Positions 24,794 through 33,127 of a stretch of 36,274 nt of DNA are shown here, piece by piece. Each line of letters opens with the position of its first letter. Position 1 is the first letter of the stretch. Origin of the DNA: Sulfurimonas sp. (GTDB taxonomy: Bacteria > Campylobacterota > Campylobacteria > Campylobacterales > Sulfurimonadaceae); NCBI GenBank assembly GCA_027013295.1, contig JALUXP010000112.1, forward strand, positions 1 to 36,274, given 5' to 3'. The notes beneath the pieces are model-generated. The model searched no databases and had not been told where the DNA came from. It saw nothing but the letters and a program-made list of their open reading frames with translations. The position numbers were made by a program, and so were the translations under genes.

Positions 24794-26032
24794 TTATGCT
24801 GTTTTTTCTATCTGTTTTTTGATATAGATTGCTTCTTCACCATCTTCGATGACACCTTTTGTAATGAGAACTTCATATCCCTCATACTCTGGAAGTTCAT
24901 ACATGATATCTATCATATTTTCTTCTAGTATTGCACGAAGTCCGCGTGCCCCTGTTTTTCTTTTTATCGATTTTTTAGCGATGGAGAGAAGGGCATCTTC
25001 TTCAAAGTTGAGCTCTACATTGTCTATACTAAAAAGTTTTTTATACTGTTTTATGAGAGAATTTTTTGGCTCTGTAAGGATGCGTACCATATCCTCCTCA
25101 GTTATTTCACTAAGAGATGCGATGATGGGAAGTCTGCCGATAAGCTCAGGAATCACTCCATAACTAATCAAGTCATCAGGTTCAACCATATCATAAGTGG
25201 TCTCCTGCTCCTCTTTTGTTTTTTTCTCTTGTCCAAAACCAAGAATATTTTTGCCTTGTTTCTTTTTAAGAATATCTCCAAGACCATCAAAAGCACCACC
25301 ACAGATAAATAAAATCTCTCTCGTGTTGATACTTGTAAACTCTTGGTTTGGATGTTTTCTTCCACCTTTTGGTGGGATGTTTACATCTGCACCTTCAATG
25401 ATTTTTAGTAGTGCTTGTTGTACACCCTCTCCACTAACATCACGGGTAATAGAACGATTTTCACTCATACGAGAGATCTTGTCAACTTCATCAATGAAAA
25501 CGATGCCTTGTTGTGCGCGTTGTACATCACCATCAGCCGCTTGGATGAGTTTTGTAAGGATGTTTTCAACATCTTCTCCAACATAACCAGCCTCAGTTAA
25601 ACTTGTAGCATCTGCGATGGCAATAGGGACATTAAGCACTCTTGCTATAGTCTGTGCCATAAGTGTTTTACCGCTCCCAGTTGGACCTATGAGAAGTACA
25701 TTTGACTTTGCTATCTCTGTATCATCCTCAGTATCTGTAGCATTTTTGAAGATGCGTTTATAGTGGTTATATACAGCGACACTAAGGAGTTTCCTCGCCC
25801 TTTCTTGACCTATAACATAATCACCTAAAAAGTTATCTAGCTCTTTAGGTGTCATCAATTTTGTAACTGCATCTGTGAGCTGTTTTTCTTTTTGTGTTTG
25901 TGTCTCATCACCAAACATAATCTTGTAAGCACTAATGACACAGTTTTTACAGATATAAACACCATTCCCAGCTATGAGAGGGTTGACCTCATTTTCAACT
26001 GCATTACAAAAGCTACATTTTCTTGACATCAT
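24794..26032 (-). CDS. clpX: ATP-dependent Clp protease ATP-binding subunit ClpX
   Basis: 412 residues. An N-terminal zinc-binding domain has Cys at 6, 9, 28 and 31. Walker A GPTGSGKT is at 116-123, Walker B is [10 protein letters not shown], and the sensor region and C-terminal domain contain [13 protein letters not shown]. The pore loop GYVGEDVE is present. It unfolds tagged proteins for ClpP. Two adjacent ATG codons occur at the start; the first overlaps the lpxA stop by 4 bases. Confidence 0.97.
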   Translation of the reverse strand: MMSRKCSFCNAVENEVNPLIAGNGVYICKNCVISAYKIMFGDETQTQKEKQLTDAVTKLMTPKELDNFLGDYVIGQERARKLLSVAVYNHYKRIFKNATDTEDDTEIAKSNVLLIGPTGSGKTLMAQTIARVLNVPIAIADATSLTEAGYVGEDVENILTKLIQAADGDVQRAQQGIVFIDEVDKISRMSENRSITRDVSGEGVQQALLKIIEGADVNIPPKGGRKHPNQEFTSINTREILFICGGAFDGLGDILKKKQGKNILGFGQEKKTKEEQETTYDMVEPDDLISYGVIPELIGRLPIIASLSEITEEDMVRILTEPKNSLIKQYKKLFSIDNVELNFEEDALLSIAKKSIKRKTGARGLRAILEENMIDIMYELPEYEGYEVLITKGVIEDGEEAIYIKKQIEKTA

Positions 26033-26814
26033 ATCTTCTTTCTTTCAAATGGAATCCCTCTTTTTGTTTTTAAAACAAAATCGCAAAGATCATTTACATA
26101 ATGGTTTTTTGTACTCTCTAAAATCTTACTTGCGGTATCTTTGAGTGGTTTTCCACCCTCAAAGAGTTCACGATAGGCAGATTTGAGTTCATTGATATCT
26201 TCACGCTCAAGATGGCGTCTTAAACCAGTAAGGTTAAGTCCTCTGAGCGTTGCACGATTGCCTTCAGCCATACAAAATGGTGGGACATCTTGAGCAAGTG
26301 CAGAAGCACCACCCACCATTGCATAGTCTCCAATATGGATAAATTGATGGATCGGAGTCATCCCACCTATCACTACGAAGTCGCCGAGTTCAACATGTCC
26401 AGCTAAAGTAGCTGCATTTGCTAAGATACAGTGGTTTCCGATGATAACATCATGACCCAGATGCACATAGCCCATGAAAAGGTTGTGATTTCCAACAATA
26501 GTTTTTCCACCACCACCTTTTGTCCCAGGATTGAAAAGTGTAAATTCTCTGATGGTGTTGTTATCACCAATGATGAGTTCAACATCTTCTCCGTTAAATT
26601 TTAAATCTTGTGGGATAGAGCCTATCACAGCATGTGAGAATATAGTATTTTGCTTCCCAATAGTGGTTTTTCCGTAGATGCATGTATTTTGTGCAATAGT
26701 TGTCCCATCACCAATTTTTGCTTCACTCGATATGAAGCAAAATGGACCTATCTCAACATCAGTGCCAATAATTGCACCATCCTCGATGATGGCTTGAGGA
26801 GAAATTTTACCCAT
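26029..26814 (-). CDS. lpxA: UDP-N-acetylglucosamine O-acyltransferase
   Basis: 261 residues. A left-handed beta-helix occupies about 1-185, with the catalytic His in [13 protein letters not shown] and the family segment [30 protein letters not shown] follows, with a helical C-terminus from [10 protein letters not shown]. It transfers a 3-hydroxyacyl chain from ACP to UDP-GlcNAc, the first step of lipid A synthesis. It abuts fabZ with a one-base overlap, linking supply of hydroxyacyl-ACP to lipid A and to fatty acids. Confidence 0.97.
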   Translation of the reverse strand: MGKISPQAIIEDGAIIGTDVEIGPFCFISSEAKIGDGTTIAQNTCIYGKTTIGKQNTIFSHAVIGSIPQDLKFNGEDVELIIGDNNTIREFTLFNPGTKGGGGKTIVGNHNLFMGYVHLGHDVIIGNHCILANAATLAGHVELGDFVVIGGMTPIHQFIHIGDYAMVGGASALAQDVPPFCMAEGNRATLRGLNLTGLRRHLEREDINELKSAYRELFEGGKPLKDTASKILESTKNHYVNDLCDFVLKTKRGIPFERKKI

Positions 26815-27263
26815 TATTTATCAACTATCATCGCTTTAAGTTCAGCTTCTGAAACAAGTTTATCATCAACATAAGCCTCACCTTTGAGCATCCAAATCGC
26901 ACCTTTGTTTTTTATCACAGATATACGGTATTCGAGTCTATCGCCTGGTTTGACAGGGTGTCTAAACTTTGCTTTGTCAATACTCATGAAATAAACAACT
27001 TTGTTTGCAGCCTCTTCTTCTGTCATATCACCCATACTTTTAAATGCTAAGATACCACCAGCTTGAGCCATCCCCTCTAAGATCATTACCCCTGGGTAGA
27101 TAGGATGCCCGGGAAAATGACCATTGAAAATGTTTTCACTGATGCTTACATTTTTGTAGCCTACTAAACTCTCGTTTGCGTTTATTTTTGTAATGCGATC
27201 AACGAGTAAAAATGGATGACGGTGGGGGATGATTTTTTGAATCTCTGTAACATCTAATGTCAT
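26814..27263 (-). CDS. fabZ: 3-hydroxyacyl-[acyl-carrier-protein] dehydratase FabZ
   Basis: 149 residues, hot-dog fold. [13 protein letters not shown] and [20 protein letters not shown] contain the catalytic His and Glu of Fab[12 protein letters not shown] follows as expected. It dehydrates 3-hydroxyacyl-ACP in fatty-acid elongation and competes with LpxA for substrate. It is the first gene of the tight fabZ-lpxA-clpX-mreB-mreC block; the gap to queH is 47 bases. Confidence 0.97.
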   Translation of the reverse strand: MTLDVTEIQKIIPHRHPFLLVDRITKINANESLVGYKNVSISENIFNGHFPGHPIYPGVMILEGMAQAGGILAFKSMGDMTEEEAANKVVYFMSIDKAKFRHPVKPGDRLEYRISVIKNKGAIWMLKGEAYVDDKLVSEAELKAMIVDK

Positions 27264-27310
27264 AAGTATAAGCCTTATAAATAATTTTGCTTATAATACC
27301 AAAAGAAAGA

Positions 27311-28396
27311 TTATAGTTTGATTAGTTTACTTTTGACATCATCATAAATTTTAGAATCTAGCGAAATTGTAAGTTTAGTCTCAAGAGGAATAGTTTCTAC
27401 GACTATTATGGGACTTAGGTTAAATAAGTCTCCCATTATAGATACTCTTAGTGTTTGTTCAAGTTCAAAGCTTGGGCTATGAAAGAGAAGCTCTTTGACA
27501 CTTTTATAGTGAAGCTTAAGAATTTCATTATAGCACGATAATGTGATAAAAACTATCTCATCTTTGTTAAAATAATAGATATTTTCATCTTTAAATTCTA
27601 TCTTTCCTTGTGCTTTTTTTCTTTTAAGATAAGAATATGAAAGTGCATAAGCGGGGATAACCTCTTTTTTCCCTTTTATGAGTTGAAAGTTAAGTTGTCT
27701 ATAGTTGAGAAATTTTTGTTTGATGATTTTATAGTTGATGCTCTTATCTTCAAGTCTATCTCTTTCACGGTAAAGTTCAAGCCGTTGCTCTATGGAGGAG
27801 GGTAAAGTTTGATTTGAGATGGGAGAAAACATCTCATCCATGAGTCTGTTTTGTTGCTCTCTTTGCATTGTTAAGCCATAGATACAACCACAATAATCTT
27901 GTCGATAGAGTTGTTCCTCTTTGGTTACTCTGGATTGGTCTTGAGTGCCACCACCTGCACGGTAGTCAACGAAGATAAATTCTACTCCATGCTTTTCATA
28001 AAAGGCTTTTCCAGAAGCTTTAAGCTGCTCTTGAGACTTAAGTGGAGAGACAAGCAGGGTGGTCGTGACCTTCTTCTCACCAAGTTCTAAAGCCTTTTTT
28101 GCCGAAACATCAAAGCGTTTATCAAAGCACACTTCACAGCGTTTGCCTTTTTCAGGTTCATTTTCTAATCCTCTTACCGCTTCTAGCCAAGATTCATAGT
28201 CATATTCACCTTCCAAAAGTTCAATGCCAAGTTTTTTACATGATCGCTCTACATCTAAAAGTCTAAGTTGGTATTCACTATAGGGATGGATATTGGGATC
28301 ATAAAAGAAGCCTATGAGCTTCTCCTGAGGAAAATCTTGTTGTAACTTTTCTAAAAAGAAATGAGAGTCAACGCTACAGCATATATGTACTAAGAT
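27311..28396 (-). CDS. queH: Epoxyqueuosine reductase QueH, no canonical start codon
   Basis: The frame encodes about 361 residues if read from an ATC at 28396. The first residues would then be (M)LVHICCSVDSHFFLEKL, exactly where QueH proteins begin, and AAAGGC lies 6-7 bases upstream as a ribosome-binding site. Further family motifs are FFYDPNIHPYSEYQ, KGKRCEVCFDKRF and YRQDYCGCIYG, the paired Cys that hold the metal and iron-sulfur sites. QueH reduces epoxyqueuosine in tRNA to queuosine. The first in-frame ATG/GTG/TTG is the TTG at 28216, which would remove the essential N-terminal Cys pair. Upstream the frame runs into a REP-like palindrome (28417-28439). The ATC may be a rare start, a mutated ATG or a sequence error. 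The C-terminal 150 residues are an extra domain usual in Campylobacterota. Confidence 0.8.
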   Translation of the reverse strand: MLVHICCSVDSHFFLEKLQQDFPQEKLIGFFYDPNIHPYSEYQLRLLDVERSCKKLGIELLEGEYDYESWLEAVRGLENEPEKGKRCEVCFDKRFDVSAKKALELGEKKVTTTLLVSPLKSQEQLKASGKAFYEKHGVEFIFVDYRAGGGTQDQSRVTKEEQLYRQDYCGCIYGLTMQREQQNRLMDEMFSPISNQTLPSSIEQRLELYRERDRLEDKSINYKIIKQKFLNYRQLNFQLIKGKKEVIPAYALSYSYLKRKKAQGKIEFKDENIYYFNKDEIVFITLSCYNEILKLHYKSVKELLFHSPSFELEQTLRVSIMGDLFNLSPIIVVETIPLETKLTISLDSKIYDDVKSKLIKL

Positions 28397-28416
28397 GGTT
28401 TTGCCTTTATGTGTGA

Positions 28417-28476
28417 GTTCCCATGCGGAGCATGGGAACTAGTTGAGGATCTCGTTCCCATGCTCCGTATGGGAAT
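28417..28476. repeat. Tandem REP-like palindromes between ppi and queH
   Basis: GTTCCCATGC-GGA-GCATGGGAAC (28417-28439) is a perfect 10-bp hairpin. GTTCCCATGC-TCC-GTATGGGAAT (28454-28476) is a second, slightly diverged one in opposite loop orientation, with 14 bases between them. The arm sequence resembles the widespread GTTCCCAYGC class of bacterial REP elements. It is unrelated to family A in this window. Confidence 0.8.
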
Positions 28477-28491
28477 GCATATAAAAGCTAC

Positions 28492-28995
28492 TTATTTAGA
28501 AGCTAAAACTTCTATAGAGTTGATAGCATCTTGACCTTCAAGACTGTCAAGAACTGCAAAGCTTTCGTCATCTTCTGCATCAATAAGTCCAAATACAGTA
28601 TGTACACCATCTAAGTGAGGAGTAGGTACAAAAGTGATAAAAAATTGACTTCCACCAGTATTTGGTCCAGCGTGAGCCATAGAAAGAGCACCTCGCTCAT
28701 GACGAGTTGTGTTTTTATCTGTTTCACAAGGAATAGCCCAGTCAGGTCCACCAGTCCCTGTTCCAGTAGGGCAACCACCTTGTGCCATGAAACCTGGGAT
28801 TACACGGTGAAACGAAAGGTCGTTGTAAAAACCTGTATTTGCTAAATGGGCAAAATTTGCTACTGTATTTGGTGTTTCTTGTGGTAAAAGTTTTACCCAA
28901 ATATCACCTTTATTTGTAGAGATCTTTGCCCATTGCATTGCATCCAATTCTTCTGTAGTTACATCATAAGTTTTTAATTCTGTTTTTCCAAACAT
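28492..28995 (-). CDS. Cyclophilin-type peptidyl-prolyl cis-trans isomerase
   Basis: 167 residues from the ATG at 28995, preceded by AAAGGAAACAA. FHRVIPGFMAQGGCPTGTGTGG carries the catalytic Arg and the FMxQGG signature in its first half, and GSQFFITFVPTPHLDGVHTVFG the rest of the active site. There is no signal peptide, so it is cytoplasmic. The frame stays open upstream to 29223, but that would overlap the divergent kinase gene and adds a sequence unlike cyclophilins, so I reject it. It could be ppiA- or ppiB-like; I do not assign the symbol. Confidence 0.9.
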   Translation of the reverse strand: MFGKTELKTYDVTTEELDAMQWAKISTNKGDIWVKLLPQETPNTVANFAHLANTGFYNDLSFHRVIPGFMAQGGCPTGTGTGGPDWAIPCETDKNTTRHERGALSMAHAGPNTGGSQFFITFVPTPHLDGVHTVFGLIDAEDDESFAVLDSLEGQDAINSIEVLASK

Positions 28996-29055
28996 ATTTG
29001 TTTCCTTTAATTTCTTAATTATTTTGGAAGTATAGTAAAAATAAATAAATAGAGT

Positions 29056-29061
29056 TATAAT
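29056..29061 (+). promoter_or_regulatory. Possible -10 box of the LsrK-like gene
   Basis: TATAAT lies 36 bases upstream of the TTG start in the divergent 101-base gap. On the other strand TATACT (29029-29034) is a candidate -10 for the isomerase gene. No convincing -35 boxes were found. Confidence 0.35.
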
Positions 29062-29096
29062 GGTGAGAACAAACCACATAAATAAGGGGATACAAG

Positions 29097-30659
29097 TTGA
29101 ATTATTTAATGGCAATAGATGCAGGGACAGGTAGTATTCGTGCAGTGATATTTGACACCTTGGGCAATCAAATATCTGTAGCTCAAAAAGAGTGGACACA
29201 CTTAGAAGAGGAGGGTGTACCAAACTCTATGAGTTTTGATTTTACGAAAAATCGTGATCTGCTTTTTTGGTGCATCAAAGAGTCCATCGCAAAAGCTGAG
29301 ATAGATTCTGGGGATATTTTAGCCCTTAGTGCTACAAGTATGCGTGAGGGGATTGTCCTTTATGATGAAGAGGGTGCGGAGCTTTGGGCAGTTGCAAATG
29401 TAGATGCAAGAGCCGATAAGGAGGTGAGAGAACTTAAAGAGGAGTTTGAAGGGATTGAGAGAGAGTTTTATGCCATCTCTGGTCAAACCTTTGCCCTTGG
29501 TGCGCTCCCTCGGCTTCTCTGGCTTAAAAACAATCAACCAGAACTCTACAAAAAGGTGGCAAAAATCTCTATGATAAGCGATTGGGTTTTATTTGTCATT
29601 GGTGGTGTGATAGCGACTGACCCTAGCAATGCAGGAACAACGGGCATCTTCTCTCTAAAATCACGAGAGTGGGAGGCAAGTATGCCAAAGAGAGTCGCTC
29701 TTAAAGATACCATATTTCCAGAACCTTATGAAGATGGGACTATCATCTCTTATGTAAGTGAAAGTGTCTCTGCGTTAACAGGGCTGAACACAAAAACAAA
29801 AGTGGTCACTGGTGGTGGTGATGTCCAACTTGGTTCTGCTGGTCTTGGAGTTGTAGAGGAGGGTGATGTAGCGATTTTAGGTGGCTCATTTTGGCAACAG
29901 GTCGTGAACATCTCTAGTGATGTAGCCCCACCCGAAGATATGAACATCCGAGTAAACCCCCATGTAGTTCCAAACCAATCCCAAGCAGAGGGCATCACCT
30001 TTTTTAGTGGTCTTGTGATGCGTTGGTTTCGTGATGCATTTTGTGAGTTGGAAAAACTTGAAGCTGAGGACTTGGGTGTAGATGTGTATGAGATTTTAGA
30101 GAAAAAAGCAGCACAAATTCCTGTTGGTTCAAACGGCATCATCCCAATATTTTCAGATGCGATGAAATATAGTAAATGGTACCATGCCAGCCCTAGCTTT
30201 TTAAACCTTTCCCTTGACCCACAGAAGTGCAACCGTGCATCGATGTTTCGTAGTTTAGAGGAAAATGCAGCGATTGTGAGTGCTATCAACTTAGAGAAGA
30301 TTCAAGAATTTACTGGTGTCACTTATGATGAGGTTGTTTTTGCAGGTGGAGCTTCTAAGGGTCATCTGTGGTCACAAATACTTGCAGATGTCTTAGGACT
30401 CAAAGTCAAGATACCCAAAGTCAAAGAAGCGACAGCCCTTGGTGCCGCGATGGCAGCAGGGGTAGGAGCTGGCATCTACAAAGATATAGCCTCTGCTGCA
30501 AAAGAGCTAGTAGTATGGGAAAAAACCTATGAACCAAATATGGACAATCATCAAATCTATCAAGAGTTAAAAGTGAAGTTCAAAGAGTCATATGAGACGC
30601 AGTTAGAGTTAGTGGACAAAGGTCTGACCGAGTCAATGTGGAAAGCACCGGGTTTATGA
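29097..30659 (+). CDS. lsrK: LsrK-type FGGY kinase (autoinducer-2 kinase homologue)
   Basis: 520 residues. The start is taken as TTG at 29097 because AAGGGG sits 7 bases upstream; an ATG follows at residue 5. MAIDAGTGSIRAVIFD is the FGGY phosphate loop. Segments that I recall as typical of E. coli LsrK and not of xylulokinases are SMREGIVLYD, VDARA, DPSNAGTTG, GGGDVQLGSAGLG, MNIRVNPHVVPNQ, WFRDAFC, IFSDAM and the end TESMWKAPGL. LsrK phosphorylates the quorum signal AI-2 (DPD) after import. None of the other lsr genes is in the window, and the nearest metabolic gene is a class II aldolase/SDR, so a sugar or DPD-like substrate for scavenging is as likely as signalling. The gene looks intact. 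Confidence 0.78.
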   Translation: MNYLMAIDAGTGSIRAVIFDTLGNQISVAQKEWTHLEEEGVPNSMSFDFTKNRDLLFWCIKESIAKAEIDSGDILALSATSMREGIVLYDEEGAELWAVANVDARADKEVRELKEEFEGIEREFYAISGQTFALGALPRLLWLKNNQPELYKKVAKISMISDWVLFVIGGVIATDPSNAGTTGIFSLKSREWEASMPKRVALKDTIFPEPYEDGTIISYVSESVSALTGLNTKTKVVTGGGDVQLGSAGLGVVEEGDVAILGGSFWQQVVNISSDVAPPEDMNIRVNPHVVPNQSQAEGITFFSGLVMRWFRDAFCELEKLEAEDLGVDVYEILEKKAAQIPVGSNGIIPIFSDAMKYSKWYHASPSFLNLSLDPQKCNRASMFRSLEENAAIVSAINLEKIQEFTGVTYDEVVFAGGASKGHLWSQILADVLGLKVKIPKVKEATALGAAMAAGVGAGIYKDIASAAKELVVWEKTYEPNMDNHQIYQELKVKFKESYETQLELVDKGLTESMWKAPGL

Positions 30660-30671
30660 GAGGGAAAGTGA

Positions 30672-30782
30672 TGGCGTATAAATTATGGTTTTGATGTGAC
30701 ACCTGCACGACTAATCACAGGATTAATAACCAATAAAGGTCTACGCGAGGCAGACTACGATAAAATAAGAGAAAGATTTTAA
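30672..30782 (+). pseudogene. Possible 3' remnant of a deleted gene
   Basis: Between the kinase stop and the sensor gene one frame reads NYGFDVTPARLITGLITN and continues to KIRERF before a TAA at about 30780. It lacks a start codon, is flanked upstream by a stop at 30669, has ordinary protein-like composition, and looks like the end of a larger enzyme. I do not recognise the family. The rest of the gene is absent. The aldolase gene downstream is also damaged, which fits decay of this locus. Confidence 0.4.
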
Positions 30783-30787
30783 ATTAA

Positions 30788-33106
30788 ATGATGATTATAG
30801 GTCTAAAAAAGAAAACACAAAAGCTTATTGGTATCCCTTTATTGATATTATTTGTGTTCTCTATATATTCGGGAATTAATAAGTTTGAAGAAAAATCATC
30901 TTATGATAATTTGCACAAATATATGCAGGTTACTTCTAGTTCTAGTGATTTGATTCATGAACTCCAAAGAGAGAGGGGATATAGTAGTGGCTATATATCT
31001 TCTCTTGGTAAGTCTTTTGCAAAGGATTTACTTAAACAAAGAAAAAAGACCGATGAAAAAGTAAAAGTTTTAAGAAAAAGATTTTCTAAATTAGATGTTA
31101 CTCATTATGCATTTAAGTTTAAAAACTCTATAAAAAAGCTTTTAGTTTCTTTGTCTCAACTCAAAAAGTATAGAGATGAAGTCGATAACTTTACACTAAA
31201 TAATACTCAAATGATGCATTATTATACGCAAAATATAGATATATTGCTTGCTTTGTTGGAAAGTGCCATCAATATTAGTAATAATTCTGAGATTTCAGTG
31301 TTGACACAATCTTATATTATAATCATGAAAATTCAAGAAGATGCGGAGATAGAAAGAGCTCTTATTAACAAAGTCTTAAGTGTTGGAAAACTCTCCAATG
31401 ATGACTTTTATCAATTTGCTTCTTTAGTCACATCACAACAAATTTATATAGAGTACTTTCAGTTTATATCACCACAAAAATATACAGATACACTCAATGC
31501 AATAATATTAACAAAGGATTTTAAAGAGGTGGTAAGGGAGAGAAACCTTATATACTCTAAAAATCAAAAAAATGAAATTTTATCGCATATCAAAGATGAT
31601 ATTGGTTATGGAGGTTTGATTCATAATTTTAAAAACTATGTAATCCGAGGGCGAAAAAATTATATAGAAGCAGTTAATGAACAATATATCAAACTTTTAC
31701 TTGATATAGATAAATACAAGAGTATAGATAGGGTTACCAAAGAAGAATTGGACAGATTAGAGATTATCAAAAATGTATTTTTGGAGTATAAAAATAATTT
31801 GATAAAAGTCACAAAATCTTATGCTCAACATAGTTTAATAAAAGATATAGATAAAATTGTCAAAGTTGATGATGCACCAGCTATAAAAGCTTTATATGAA
31901 CTTACAAGTAATGTTTATGGTTCGGAGATAAGTTGGTTTAATGATGCTACTAGTAGGATTGATTTGTTAAAAAAAATAGGGGATTTTATAGAGGATGACT
32001 TAAGAAAATTGATAGATAAAAAACAAAAAGATTTAAGTTTTGAGATGTTTGTTCAGTTTCTTATGTTGCTGATTGTTCTTATTATTATATTTTTATTTAT
32101 AAAAATGTTACAAGATCTTTTAGAGTCTCAAAAAGTTTTGAGCATGGCACAGGCAAATACAAAATCAGGAAGTTATGAATATTATATTAAAGAAAATTTA
32201 ATGATATGGTCCGATGAACATTATAAACTTTTAGATGTTGATAAAAAATACTTTAAACCCTCTTTTGAAACCTATGCTATATTTACTCATCCTGAAGATA
32301 GAGATATAGTAGATAAAGGGATAGAAGTTGCTATATCGCAAAAGAAAATCTCTTTCTTTGACTATAGAATCATACTTTATGACAATAGTATAAAATATGT
32401 GCGAGCAAGTGCCAAAGTGATAAAATACAACTCACAAGATGAGCCATTAGTTATGGTTGGAACTATAGTTGATATTACTGATTTTAAAAAACTTGAACAA
32501 GAGATAGTAGATACTCAAAAAGATGTTATCTTTACTATGGGTTCTATTGGTGAGAGTCGAAGTAAAGAAACGGGTGCTCATGTCAAAAGAGTTGCCCAAT
32601 ACTCAAGCCTTTTGTACCGTTTATACGGTGGAAGTGCTGAGGAAGCTGAACTCTTACGACTTGCAAGTCCTATGCATGATATTGGAAAAGTGGGTATCCC
32701 TGACAATATCTTAAACAAACCAGGAAAATTAAATCCTGGGGAGTGGGCTATCATGCAGACACATACGGAGATGGGTTATGATATGCTTAAAAACTCAAAG
32801 AGAGAGATACTCAAAGTTGCAGCTACAGTAGCTCTTAACCATCATGAAAGATATGATGGAAAAGGCTACCCTAAAGGGCTCATGGCAAATGAGATACCAT
32901 TAGTAGGTCGCATAACAGCCCTCGTAGATGTATTTGATGCATTGGGAAGTGAGAGATGTTATAAGCGTGCATGGGAATTGGATAAGATTTTAACATTGAT
33001 AAAAAATGAACGAGCACAGCAGTTTGACCCAGAGTTAGTAGATCTTTTCCTTGAAAATTTAGAACAATTTTTAGAGATAAGAGAGCAATACAAAGATTCT
33101 ATGTAG
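30788..33106 (+). CDS. NIT-PAS-HD-GYP membrane sensor, probable c-di-GMP phosphodiesterase
   Basis: 772 residues. A first membrane helix (about 12-28) is followed by a periplasmic all-helical domain whose SSDLIHELQRERGYSSGY is the start of the nitrate/nitrite-sensing NIT domain. A second helix lies at about 420-445 (LMLLIVLIIIFLFIKML), then a PAS/PAC domain at about 455-565 (YVRASAKVIKYNSQDEPLVM). The HD-GYP domain occupies about 575-772: His630-Asp631 in MHDIGKVGIPDNIL, HHERYDGKGYP with GYP at 693-695, and VDVFDALGSERCY. HD-GYP domains hydrolyse c-di-GMP, so this would couple periplasmic nitrate or nitrite to motility or biofilm choices. All key HD-GYP residues are present. GATAAAAT about 25 bases upstream is a possible -10 box; the ribosome-binding site is weak. 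Confidence 0.85.
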   Translation: MMIIGLKKKTQKLIGIPLLILFVFSIYSGINKFEEKSSYDNLHKYMQVTSSSSDLIHELQRERGYSSGYISSLGKSFAKDLLKQRKKTDEKVKVLRKRFSKLDVTHYAFKFKNSIKKLLVSLSQLKKYRDEVDNFTLNNTQMMHYYTQNIDILLALLESAINISNNSEISVLTQSYIIIMKIQEDAEIERALINKVLSVGKLSNDDFYQFASLVTSQQIYIEYFQFISPQKYTDTLNAIILTKDFKEVVRERNLIYSKNQKNEILSHIKDDIGYGGLIHNFKNYVIRGRKNYIEAVNEQYIKLLLDIDKYKSIDRVTKEELDRLEIIKNVFLEYKNNLIKVTKSYAQHSLIKDIDKIVKVDDAPAIKALYELTSNVYGSEISWFNDATSRIDLLKKIGDFIEDDLRKLIDKKQKDLSFEMFVQFLMLLIVLIIIFLFIKMLQDLLESQKVLSMAQANTKSGSYEYYIKENLMIWSDEHYKLLDVDKKYFKPSFETYAIFTHPEDRDIVDKGIEVAISQKKISFFDYRIILYDNSIKYVRASAKVIKYNSQDEPLVMVGTIVDITDFKKLEQEIVDTQKDVIFTMGSIGESRSKETGAHVKRVAQYSSLLYRLYGGSAEEAELLRLASPMHDIGKVGIPDNILNKPGKLNPGEWAIMQTHTEMGYDMLKNSKREILKVAATVALNHHERYDGKGYPKGLMANEIPLVGRITALVDVFDALGSERCYKRAWELDKILTLIKNERAQQFDPELVDLFLENLEQFLEIREQYKDSM

Positions 33107-33127
33107 AAACAATAAGGAAAATTTTAG

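Noticed and set aside
28996-29223. N-terminal extension of the peptidyl-prolyl isomerase
   Set aside because: It would overlap the divergent kinase gene, whereas a good ribosome-binding site precedes the ATG at 28995.
29750-30289. Minus-strand frame of 179 codons within the LsrK-like gene
   Set aside because: It is antisense to a well-conserved kinase and its composition mirrors the coding strand.
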